From UBA668 sp038328705 (GTDB lineage Bacteria; Actinomycetota; Acidimicrobiia; Acidimicrobiales; Ilumatobacteraceae): a stretch of 23,956 nt of DNA. The DNA is taken from contig JBBQMG010000056.1 of the NCBI GenBank assembly GCA_038328705.1, positions 1-23,956 of the forward strand, given 5' to 3'. Below, piece after piece: positions 14,946-21,638 of the stretch. A model generated the notes under the pieces. That model saw only the letters and a program-made list of their open reading frames with translations, was not told the origin of the DNA and did no database searches. Each line of letters begins with the position of its first letter. The stretch's first letter is position 1. The position numbers and the translations under genes were made by a program.

Positions 14946-17282
14946 GTGCGCGTTGGCGGACCGGAGCACGAGAGGATAGCGGCGGACATGCAGTCGAGTC
15001 AGGCCGACGGACATCGTCGGGTGAGTTGGGAACCGAGCGCCCGCTGGGGCGGCCGGGTCGCGCTCGTCATGACGGCGCTGTTCGTGTTGATCGGCATCGG
15101 CCTGCTGGTCGTGGGCCACGCCAACGCCGCGTTCGTGGTCGTTGGCGTGATGCTCGGCGTACTCTGGCTGTCTGCGCAGTACGCAACGTTCCGCCAGGCG
15201 GGAAAGTGGGCGGAACAGGTACACGACAACCTCGACGAGTTGCGCAGCGCCGAACTCGACCTTCGTCAACTGCTCGACGACTTGCCCGATGCGGTGGTCG
15301 TGTTGGCTCGTGATGGTCGCATCATCGAGCTGAATGCGAACACCGTCGCCCTCACCGGCCGCAACCGCGACGACCTACTGGGTCGGTACTTCGTCGAGTT
15401 GTTCGCCGGCGGCGACCACACCCGATTGGTCGACCTGTGGCGACTGCTGCGCCAGGGCGACGACATGATCACACCCACGCTGCCGTTTTTGCGACCCGAT
15501 GGCACGGAAGTGCTGTTGGAAGCCAACGCCAATCTTCCACTTCGGGATCCGGACAGGGTCGTGATTGCGCTGCGTGACGTCACGCAGCGCGTCGCCGAGG
15601 CCTACCGGTTGGAGAAGGCCCGCGAGCGCTTCCGCCTTGCGTTCCACGGTGCCCCCACTGGGATGGCGTTGTCCACCGCGCCCGATGGGGTACTGATCGA
15701 TGTCAACGAGTCACTGATGTCCATGCTGGGCCGAACCCGGGACGACCTCATTGGTCGCACGGTGGAAGAGATCAGTCATCCGGATGATTGGCAACGCAAC
15801 GCAGCCCAGCTGAGCCGGGCCTCAGCCCAGGACTCGGACAACTACCGCATGGAGAAGCGCTACGTGCGCGGCGACGGCGGTGTGGTCTGGGCGCGTACGT
15901 GGGTATCGATCATGGACGATGGCGAGGGCGGTTCGCTGGCAATTGCGCACATCGAGGATGTCACCGAGCAGCGGCACAACGCTGAGCGGCTGGAGTGGGC
16001 GGCGACGCACGATGGCCTCACTGGACTGCCCAACCGATTCCGTTTCCTCGAGCGGCTGGGTGCGTACCTGGAGACTGCTCAGCCCGGCTCCATCGCGGTG
16101 CTGTTCATCGACATCGACAACTTCAAGGTGATCAACGACAGTCTCGGCCACGACGCCGGCGACCAGCTGTTGCAATCGATGAGTGAGCGTCTTCGTTCGG
16201 TGGTGCGCGACCGCGACATGTTGGGCCGTTTCGGTGGCGACGAGTTCATTGTCATGCTTCGCGACGTCAGCGGCAGCTATGACCCGTTCGTGGTTGCCGA
16301 GCAACTGCGTGCGGAGATTGCACAGCCACTGATCATCGATGACGCGGAACTGTTCGTGACGGCGAGCATCGGCATCACCATCTCGGATCGCGAGGGTGTG
16401 ACGACCACGGAGATGCTGCGCGATGCGGATGCCGCGATGTACCGTGCCAAGGCTCGCGGGCGCGACTGTGTCGAGGTGTTTGCGCCCGGCAGCCACGATG
16501 CCACCGTTTTGACGCTGCGCACCACCAACGAGTTGCGGCGCGGCTTGGAGCGCGGCGAGATCGTTCCGTACTACCAGCCGATCGTGCAGTTGGGAAATGG
16601 CCACCTGGTCGGTTTCGAGGTGTTGGCCCGATGGCGGCATCCAGAGCGTGGGTTGCTCGGCCCGGATCAGTTCCTGCCGATGGCTGAGGAGACCGGTCTC
16701 ATCGGTGAAGTGGGCGCGGCGGTGCTGCGATCATCACTCGCGCAGTTGGGTCAGTGGCGCAACAGCACGCAGCGCTTCAGTGATCTGTCGGTGTCGGTGA
16801 ACGTCAGCGTTCGCCAGTTGATGAGCAGTCAGCTGGTCGACATCGTCGCCGAGGCGTTGGCGGAGGCCGGCGTGTCGGCCGGTGCGCTCTGGCTGGAGAT
16901 CACCGAGACGGCGTTGATGGCCGACGTGAAGGCGGCCACCGTTGCCTTGCGCGAGTTGCGCAGCCTTGGCCTCCACCTGGCTGTCGATGACTTCGGCACC
17001 GGCTATTCGTCGCTCACCTATCTCAAGCGCTTCCCGGTGGAGGCAATCAAGGTCGATCGCACATTCGTCAACGGGTTGGGCATCGACCAAGAAGACTCGA
17101 CAATTGTGGAAGCGGTCGTGAATCTGGGCCACTCATTGGGCTTGTCGGTGGTGGCCGAAGGTGTCGAGACTCCGCTCCAACTGAACCGCCTGCGCGAGAT
17201 TGGCTGCGACCGCGGCCAGGGGTACTTGTTCGGGCGGCCTCGTCCCGCCGAGCTCGTCGAGGCCGAATACTCGCTGGCGTAA
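14946..17282 (+). CDS. Membrane PAS-PAS-GGDEF-EAL cyclic-di-GMP protein
   Basis: The 778-residue protein has two N-terminal TM helices (about 36-56 and 60-78), then PAS domains at about 105-215 and 222-345. The GGDEF domain (about 347-510) has the signature GGDEF at 430-434 and an intact inhibitory RxxD (421-424). The EAL domain (about 525-770) has EVL at 558-560, NVSVRQ, EITE, DDFGTGYSS and EGVET all kept. Both synthesis and hydrolysis of c-di-GMP are therefore chemically possible, with PAS domains choosing the output. GTG 14946 is listed; ATG 14988 (preceded by AGAGGA) is an alternative start. No c-di-GMP receptor is visible nearby. Confidence 0.93.
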   Translation: MRVGGPEHERIAADMQSSQADGHRRVSWEPSARWGGRVALVMTALFVLIGIGLLVVGHANAAFVVVGVMLGVLWLSAQYATFRQAGKWAEQVHDNLDELRSAELDLRQLLDDLPDAVVVLARDGRIIELNANTVALTGRNRDDLLGRYFVELFAGGDHTRLVDLWRLLRQGDDMITPTLPFLRPDGTEVLLEANANLPLRDPDRVVIALRDVTQRVAEAYRLEKARERFRLAFHGAPTGMALSTAPDGVLIDVNESLMSMLGRTRDDLIGRTVEEISHPDDWQRNAAQLSRASAQDSDNYRMEKRYVRGDGGVVWARTWVSIMDDGEGGSLAIAHIEDVTEQRHNAERLEWAATHDGLTGLPNRFRFLERLGAYLETAQPGSIAVLFIDIDNFKVINDSLGHDAGDQLLQSMSERLRSVVRDRDMLGRFGGDEFIVMLRDVSGSYDPFVVAEQLRAEIAQPLIIDDAELFVTASIGITISDREGVTTTEMLRDADAAMYRAKARGRDCVEVFAPGSHDATVLTLRTTNELRRGLERGEIVPYYQPIVQLGNGHLVGFEVLARWRHPERGLLGPDQFLPMAEETGLIGEVGAAVLRSSLAQLGQWRNSTQRFSDLSVSVNVSVRQLMSSQLVDIVAEALAEAGVSAGALWLEITETALMADVKAATVALRELRSLGLHLAVDDFGTGYSSLTYLKRFPVEAIKVDRTFVNGLGIDQEDSTIVEAVVNLGHSLGLSVVAEGVETPLQLNRLREIGCDRGQGYLFGRPRPAELVEAEYSLA

Positions 17283-17300
17283 CTCGGCCCGGCCGGGTTG

Positions 17301-17900
17301 TTAGTCGCCCTGTTTGCGGGCGCGAAGAACCAACACCGCAGGGCATAGCGGGTCACGCACACGTTGGTCGTTCAGCTCGTGCACGACATCGAGGCGGAAG
17401 TTGCTGCGTTCGAATGCCATGTAGAGCTCGGTGAAGGTGATGCTGCTGGCACCATATGCGGCGGTGGCTGTGTGGTCCTGCCCGCTGAACATGGCGGCAA
17501 CCGGATGCCGAATGGCGACGACGAATGGTGCACCTGGCTTCAGCACGCGGTGGACCTGACGCAGGAGGCGAGGAAGGTCGTCGACGCCGCTCAGAGTGTG
17601 CGCGGCGACCACCAGATCAACCGAGGCGCTGGTGGCGAAGCCAAGGTCGGCGAGGTCTCCCTGATGGCACTGCACGGTGATCTCGGCGACCTCGGCCGCG
17701 GCGCGTACGGCGGCGATTGCTTGCGGGTTGGGGTCAACGGCCATCGCCTTGGCGCCGGCCATTGCCGCCGTGACCGAGTTGGGGGTGACGGAACCGGCGG
17801 AACCGGTGACGCCCAGCTCGATCACACGCTTCCCGGCCAGATCGCCGCAGAGGCGTAGCTCGGATTCATCGGCGACGTTGGCGCCGTACCAAATGCTCAT
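17301..17900 (-). CDS. Class I SAM-dependent methyltransferase
   Basis: This 199-residue protein has a Rossmann-type methyltransferase core. Motif I is seen as VIELGVTGSAGSVT (27-40), the post-I acidic loop as AVDPNP (54-59), and motif IV as VDLVVAAHTLSGV followed by LLRQVHRVLKPGAPFVVAI (methyltransferase type 11 signature). The spacing in motif I is unusual because a Thr-Gly-Ser stretch replaces the normal ELGCGxG. The substrate cannot be predicted. ATG 17900 fits the homologous start, with GTG 17906 as an alternative. The 3' end faces the GGDEF-EAL gene across an 18-bp gap. Confidence 0.88.
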   Translation of the reverse strand: MSIWYGANVADESELRLCGDLAGKRVIELGVTGSAGSVTPNSVTAAMAGAKAMAVDPNPQAIAAVRAAAEVAEITVQCHQGDLADLGFATSASVDLVVAAHTLSGVDDLPRLLRQVHRVLKPGAPFVVAIRHPVAAMFSGQDHTATAAYGASSITFTELYMAFERSNFRLDVVHELNDQRVRDPLCPAVLVLRARKQGD

Positions 17901-17965
17901 GCACACAGTGTGCCGCGTGTCGTCAGAGCCATGGCGGATACGGCGTAGCGGTAGTCTTTTGCGTC

Positions 17966-18391
17966 ATGACGTTCAGTGCCAAGACGTTCAGCACAGGTGC
18001 CTTGCGCGGTGCGGGCGGGGTGGTCGACCACCGGCTCTCGCGTCGGCACCTGATCAACGAGTACCACCGTGGGCGCCTGCGTCAGGATCAAGTGTGCGAC
18101 GCGCATCCGGAGCTGATTCGGGCTGCACGCAATGTCGGCACACCTGCCACCATCGCGTGCCCGATCTGCCGTGAACAAGAGCTGCGCCTCATCACCTACG
18201 TGTTCGGTGCCCGGCTTCCATCGCATGGTCGCTGCGTCAGCACGGCGGCCGAACTGGCGAAGCTGGACGCCCGTCCAGATGAACTGACCGCCTACGTGGT
18301 GGAGGCGTGCGTCGGGTGCCGTTGGCATCACCTTCTGCGTGTCCTGCCGGTGGGCGCCCGGCGCCCGCCACGGGCGCAAGCCACTTCGTGA
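17966..18391 (+). CDS. DUF5318-family zinc-ribbon protein
   Basis: This 141-residue actinobacterial protein of unknown function has an N-terminal helical part (VDHRLSRRHLINEYHRGRL, about 20-38) and two CxxC knuckles (CPIC at 65-68 and CVGC at 115-118). The knuckles should bind one zinc ion. The tail is basic and probably disordered. ATG 17966 follows a TAGTCT -10-like hexamer (17952-17957) by only 8 bp with no Shine-Dalgarno, so the mRNA may be leaderless. The family is widespread in actinobacteria close to ribosomal or cell-wall genes; function unknown. Confidence 0.85.
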   Translation: MTFSAKTFSTGALRGAGGVVDHRLSRRHLINEYHRGRLRQDQVCDAHPELIRAARNVGTPATIACPICREQELRLITYVFGARLPSHGRCVSTAAELAKLDARPDELTAYVVEACVGCRWHHLLRVLPVGARRPPRAQATS

Positions 18392-18404
18392 CACGGGCCA
18401 CTTC

Positions 18405-18803
18405 ATGACGCTTCTGTTCGTGTACGGCACGTTGCGGCCCGGCGAGGTGCGCTGGCAGCATTTGGCGCCGTATGTGGTGGGCGAGGGGCGTGAGACCTCG
18501 GTGGCCGGCGAGTTGTACGACACCGGGCTCGGCTACCCGGCCGCACTGTTCGGCGGCGACAGCCGCATTCTCGGGCGGGTCTATCGATTGGATGACGGCC
18601 AGCTGACAGCAGCGCTGGCCCACCTCGACGAGGTGGAGAGCGCTGTGCGCGGGTTGTACGTCCGAGTCCGGGTGGTCTCCGACGACGGTGAGGCGGCATG
18701 GGCGTATCAGTGCGGAGAGCCGGATTTGCTCCACAGCCGCATCGAGTGCGGCGACTGGCTGCAGCGGGAGACTGACGAGAAGGGACCAGCTAGAAGGGGC
18801 TGA
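18405..18803 (+). CDS. Gamma-glutamylcyclotransferase-like (AIG2/GGCT) protein
   Basis: This 132-residue protein has the GGCT beta-barrel signature: LFVYGTLRPG at residues 4-13 binds the substrate carboxylate, and the conserved acid lies in LDEVE (74-78). The fold is close to the minimal size of the AIG2/ChaC superfamily. It could release 5-oxoproline from gamma-glutamyl compounds, but many family members have unknown substrates. ATG 18405 is 13 bp after the DUF5318 stop. The 3' end overlaps the convergent DinB-like gene by 14 bp. Confidence 0.9.
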   Translation: MTLLFVYGTLRPGEVRWQHLAPYVVGEGRETSVAGELYDTGLGYPAALFGGDSRILGRVYRLDDGQLTAALAHLDEVESAVRGLYVRVRVVSDDGEAAWAYQCGEPDLLHSRIECGDWLQRETDEKGPARRG

Positions 18804-19362
18804 GCCCCATTCGATTGCGCAGGCTGATGGCTTCACCGACGTGGGCGTGGCCATGGCCGACGACGGGCCATTGCAGGAACCACCACAGCTGCTTGCCCGA
18901 CCACATCGAGTAGAGCCAGGGGAACTCGTCGGGGTCGAGGCTGGCCCGGTCGGTCAGGCGATACGCAGTGTTGGGTTCGATGTCGAGTACCAGCGAGCCC
19001 AGTGGCGAGAGCCACGCGGCGGTGCCGTCGAACACCGCGGTAGCGTACTGCAGCACCGACTCCGGTGAGACCAGCGCTGTGGCATCCCTGTTCTCCTGCT
19101 CGGCCAGGCCGACACCCACGCCGGCGTCCTGCAGGCCCAACGCCTCGCGGTGCTCGAGGAAGATCGGTTCGTGGTTGCGGATGACCACGTTGACAGCAAG
19201 GTCCTGGTGGCGGGCGACATGCAACATCACGCCCGCCAGGGTGGTGCCGCCACCGTCGGCCTGCTCGTGCCAGCGGTCGGCGGGCACCAGGCGCACCACG
19301 GAGTCGAACAACTTCCCCCTCATCGACGAGAAGTCACTGATCATCCACTCATGAAGGTCCAC
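18790..19362 (-). CDS. DinB-like / mycothiol-transferase-superfamily protein
   Basis: This 190-residue four-helix-bundle protein starts at GTG 19362 (ATG 19344 is an alternative). The N-terminal DLHEWMISDFSSMRGKLFD and the conserved GVMLHVARHQ segment (His48) fit the DinB fold. A cluster of His in VGHGHAHVGE near the C-terminus may complete the metal site. In actinobacteria the superfamily includes mycothiol-dependent S-transferases. Cofactor and substrate are not evident. It is divergent from rpsF and convergent with the GGCT gene, sharing its last 14 bp. Confidence 0.83.
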   Translation of the reverse strand: MDLHEWMISDFSSMRGKLFDSVVRLVPADRWHEQADGGGTTLAGVMLHVARHQDLAVNVVIRNHEPIFLEHREALGLQDAGVGVGLAEQENRDATALVSPESVLQYATAVFDGTAAWLSPLGSLVLDIEPNTAYRLTDRASLDPDEFPWLYSMWSGKQLWWFLQWPVVGHGHAHVGEAISLRNRMGLSPF

Positions 19363-19488
19363 AACGGCAACCTAGCGGTGGCCGCGAACTACTCCGTCAC
19401 ACCCTTTTGCCATGCTGCGACCATGACCTCTCCAGCGTCCACCCAATCTGTCAGGCGGCACCCCGGCCGGGTGGCAGTGATCTCCCGC

Positions 19489-19568
19489 TACACTCCCCAG
19501 GTCATATTGGCCCTGCCCCATTACGGGGCCCCGGGAAACCCCCGGGTCCGAAGGGAGTTGCTACACGC
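19489..19568 (+). promoter_or_regulatory. rpsF structured leader, candidate S6:S18 autoregulation site
   Basis: Two GC-rich stem-loops lie immediately before rpsF. The first pairs GCCCC (19515-19519) with GGGGC (19525-19529). The second pairs GG-CCCGGG (19527-19535) with CCCGGG-CC (19541-19549) around an AAACC loop with one mismatch. They share 19527-19529 and so cannot form together fully. A CCG follows at 19548-19550, then the Shine-Dalgarno AGGGAG at 19552-19557. Known rpsF-leader motifs in other bacteria place a CCG in a bulge for S6:S18 binding; equivalence here is inference. TACACT at 19489-19494 is a possible -10. Confidence 0.5.
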
Positions 19569-19898
19569 ATGATGCGTGCTTACGAATTCATGATCATCCT
19601 CGAAGGTGATCTCGACGAAGTTGCCGCACAGGCTTGGGTGAAGACCGTCACTGACGGCATCACCAAGGCTGGCGGAACTGTTCACGGCAAAGTCGATTGG
19701 TGGGGGCGTCGTCAGTACGCCTTCCCGATCAACAAGAAGGAGTACGGCTACTACGCCGTAATGAACGTCATCGCACCCGGTGGCGCTCTCGACGAGTTCG
19801 AGCGCTCGCTCCGTATCGCGGACGATGTTGTCCGCCACAAGTTGCTGCGCCTCCCGGATGCCGAGGCGGCTCGCCGCGGCATGTCGGTCGCTGCCTAG
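19569..19898 (+). CDS. rpsF: 30S ribosomal protein bS6
   Basis: The 109-residue protein has the bS6 ferredoxin-like fold: MRAYEFMIILEGDL at the start, YAFPINKKEYGYYAVMNV in the centre and a C-terminal HKLLRLPD segment. bS6 pairs with bS18, which is encoded two genes downstream. ATG 19569 is directly followed by a second ATG at 19572; the first is nearer the AGGGAG at 19552-19557. It heads the conserved rpsF-ssb-rpsR-rplI-dnaB cluster. It lies in an obvious leader region and is likely the operon's first gene. Confidence 0.97.
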   Translation: MMRAYEFMIILEGDLDEVAAQAWVKTVTDGITKAGGTVHGKVDWWGRRQYAFPINKKEYGYYAVMNVIAPGGALDEFERSLRIADDVVRHKLLRLPDAEAARRGMSVAA

Positions 19899-19934
19899 TC
19901 CCTTCCGGCGTTCGTACGCCTCCGCTTTCTGAAC

Positions 19935-19940
19935 AAGGAG
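19935..19940 (+). promoter_or_regulatory. Ribosome binding site deciding the ssb start
   Basis: AAGGAG lies 8 bp before ATG 19949. It supports this start over the longer frame open from 19697, which runs through rpsF. Confidence 0.8.
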
Positions 19941-19948
19941 CAACCACC

Positions 19949-20416
19949 ATGGCCGATAGCACTGTCACCATTGTTGGAAACATCACCCGCGACCCCGAGC
20001 TTCGTTTCACTGCCGGCGGAAAGGGCATCGCCAGTTTTGGCCTTGCCGTCAACCGTCGTTGGCAGCAGAACGGCGAGTGGCAAGAGAAGGTTTCCTTCTT
20101 CAATGTCACCGCCTGGGACACGTTGGGCGAGAACATCGCCGCGTCGCTGACGAAGGGCACTCGTGTCATCGTCACCGGCCGCCTCGAGCAGCGGGAGTAC
20201 GAGACCAAAGAGGGCGAAAAGCGCAACGTGGTCGAGATCGTCGCTGACGAGATCGGGCCGTCGCTTCGCTGGGCCCGCGCCGAAGTCGAGCGTATTTCGC
20301 GCGATGGTGGCGGCAACAGCGGTGGTGGCAACAACTCCAACGCCGGCGGCGGTGGTGGCTCCAGCAGTGGCAGCCGCGCACCCGATCCGGTGTACGGCGA
20401 CGAAGAGCCATTCTGA
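19949..20416 (+). CDS. ssb: Single-stranded DNA-binding protein
   Basis: This 155-residue protein has an N-terminal OB-fold (about 1-110) showing GNITRDPELRFT, FNVTAWDTLGENIAASLTKGTRVIVTGRLEQREYETKEG and IGPSLRWA. A Gly/Ser/Asn-rich flexible linker follows, then the acidic tip ending DEEPF that docks other repair and replication proteins. It sits between rpsF and rpsR, the usual place for the replication SSB. Function as the replicative SSB is secure. Confidence 0.97.
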   Translation: MADSTVTIVGNITRDPELRFTAGGKGIASFGLAVNRRWQQNGEWQEKVSFFNVTAWDTLGENIAASLTKGTRVIVTGRLEQREYETKEGEKRNVVEIVADEIGPSLRWARAEVERISRDGGGNSGGGNNSNAGGGGGSSSGSRAPDPVYGDEEPF

Positions 20417-20512
20417 GGCTCAGAGCCCTCTGCAACACAGAGCCGTTCTACGTCTGATTTATTCTAGATTCATGCATCCTTCGAGATGTGACTGAAAGAC
20501 ACTGAAACCAAA

Positions 20513-20947
20513 ATGGGTAAAGACAACAACACCAGTAAGAAGACCAAGCCGAGGGCACCCAAAGATGGGGCCAACCCGAAGAAGTTCAAGAAGAAGACCA
20601 GCATCCTGCTGACCGACAAGATCGAGTACATCGATTACAAGGACGTCAACCTGCTGACTCGCTTCGTGAGCGACCGGTCGAAGATCCGCAACCGTCGGGT
20701 CACGGGCAACACCGTGCAGCAGCAGCGCGAGATCGCCAACGCGATCAAGAACTCGCGTGAGATGGCACTGATTCCGTACACCAAGCGCGTTGCCCAGACT
20801 CGCACCTCGCGCCCGCCGCGTGATGGCGACAACCGCCGTGGCCGTGACGAAGATCAGTCGCGTGAGCCTCAGGCTGCAGCGGCTGCCGTTGCCGTCGAGA
20901 GCACCGAAGTCGAAGAGACCGGCGCTGACGACGAGGTGGAGGGCTGA
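20513..20947 (+). CDS. rpsR: 30S ribosomal protein bS18 with long C-terminal tail
   Basis: The 144-residue protein is much longer than the usual 75-95. The core YIDYKDVNLLTRFVSDR and RVTGNTVQQQREIANAIKNSREMALIPYT is normal. The two Cys pairs of the zinc form are absent (SILLTDKIEYIDYKD), so it is a Cys-less variant. After about residue 97, roughly 47 residues form a basic then Asp/Glu-rich disordered tail. ATG 20513 lacks a clear Shine-Dalgarno. The TGA (20945-20947) overlaps the rplI ATG by one base. The 96-bp gap after ssb is locally AT-rich and contains a -10-like TATTCT, so a promoter is possible. Confidence 0.95.
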   Translation: MGKDNNTSKKTKPRAPKDGANPKKFKKKTSILLTDKIEYIDYKDVNLLTRFVSDRSKIRNRRVTGNTVQQQREIANAIKNSREMALIPYTKRVAQTRTSRPPRDGDNRRGRDEDQSREPQAAAAAVAVESTEVEETGADDEVEG

Positions 20948-21390
20948 TGAAGCTGATCCTTCGTTCCGACCGTAAGGGCCTCGGCAAGCGCGGCGATGTG
21001 GTGGACGTGGCCGATGGCCATGCTCGCAACTTCCTGCTGCCCAAGGGTCATGCCATCAAGTCCACCGATGGTGCCGCGGCGCAGGCTGTTGCCATGCGTC
21101 GTGCCCGCGACCTGCGCGATGCGCAGGACCGTGAGAGCGCACAGACCGTGGCTTCGGCTCTGGTCGCCAAGACCATCACGATTCCGGTGAAGGCTGGTGC
21201 CGAAGGCCGTTTGTTCGGCTCGGTCACCGCTGCCGATGTTGCCGCCGCCGTCGAGGCGCAGGCGCACATCGTGCTCGACCGCAAGAAGTTGCACGTCGAC
21301 CACATCAAGACCACCGGCACCTACCAGGTGGCCGCGAAGTTGCACCACGACGTGGAGTTCCCGATCACCATCGAGGTCGTCGCCAAGTAG
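20947..21390 (+). CDS. rplI: 50S ribosomal protein bL9
   Basis: This 147-residue protein has the normal bL9 length. The N-terminal domain signature MKLILRSDRKGLGKRGDVV and VADGHARNFLLPKGHA is intact. A connecting helix rich in Ala, Arg and Asp follows, then the C-terminal domain (AEGRLFGSVTAADVAAAV, ending in FPITIEVVAK). The start shares one base with the rpsR stop, and GGAGGG lies immediately upstream at 20938-20943. It is in the rpsF-ssb-rpsR-rplI cluster, with dnaB 247 bp downstream. Confidence 0.97.
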   Translation: MKLILRSDRKGLGKRGDVVDVADGHARNFLLPKGHAIKSTDGAAAQAVAMRRARDLRDAQDRESAQTVASALVAKTITIPVKAGAEGRLFGSVTAADVAAAVEAQAHIVLDRKKLHVDHIKTTGTYQVAAKLHHDVEFPITIEVVAK

Positions 21391-21434
21391 GCGATTCCCC
21401 TCCGGTCAACGCATCGCTGACTACAGCGCTGCCG

Positions 21435-21558
21435 TTACCCACAGTGTTGTCCCCAGCCCTGGTGGTTGCCGCTCGCGGTCGTCGCCGGGGCTGTGCTGTC
21501 TGTGCGCGCCGGTAGTTATCCACAGTTGCTCCACAGGCAAACCACATAGAAATCCACA
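21435..21558 (+). promoter_or_regulatory. DnaA-box-like cluster upstream of dnaB
   Basis: All in one orientation: TTACCCACA (21435-21443), TTGTCCCCA (21447-21455), the perfect DnaA box TTATCCACA (21516-21524), TGCTCCACA (21527-21535) and AAATCCACA (21550-21558). Each differs from the actinobacterial consensus TT(A/G)TCCACA by zero to two positions. The gap 21391-21637 contains no stretch of strong AT-richness, so it looks like a regulatory cluster rather than the origin itself. Confidence 0.5.
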
Positions 21559-21608
21559 CGTTTCGGCCCTATCAATGCACAGGGCAGGTAGGGCAAGGTA
21601 GGTGCACC

Positions 21609-21638
21609 ATGACCGTCAATACTCGGGGGCTGCGCTGA
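21609..21638 (+). CDS. Candidate 9-residue leader ORF overlapping the dnaB start
   Basis: ATG 21609 opens a nine-codon frame (MTVNTRGLR) whose TGA at 21636-21638 shares one base with the dnaB ATG (TGATG). A purine-rich AAGG/AGGTAGG stretch lies just before it, whereas the dnaB ATG has only a poor GGGGG-type site. Translation of dnaB could be coupled to this leader. It may be chance. Confidence 0.3.
   Translation: MTVNTRGLR

Noticed and set aside
14232..15269. Minus-strand 345-codon frame opposite the CCA-adding enzyme
   Set aside because: Antisense shadow; the plus strand encodes a complete enzyme with intact motifs.
15822..16640. Minus-strand 272-codon frame opposite the GGDEF domain
   Set aside because: Shadow of the real GGDEF-EAL gene, no family resemblance.
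17288..17297. CCCGGCCGGG palindrome as a terminator between the GGDEF-EAL and methyltransferase genes
   Set aside because: Stem of only about 3 bp once a loop is allowed and no U-run follows.
21391..21637. rplI-dnaB gap as the chromosomal origin itself
   Set aside because: DnaA boxes are present but there is no AT-rich unwinding element and dnaA/dnaN are not here, so it is treated as a DnaA-box cluster only.
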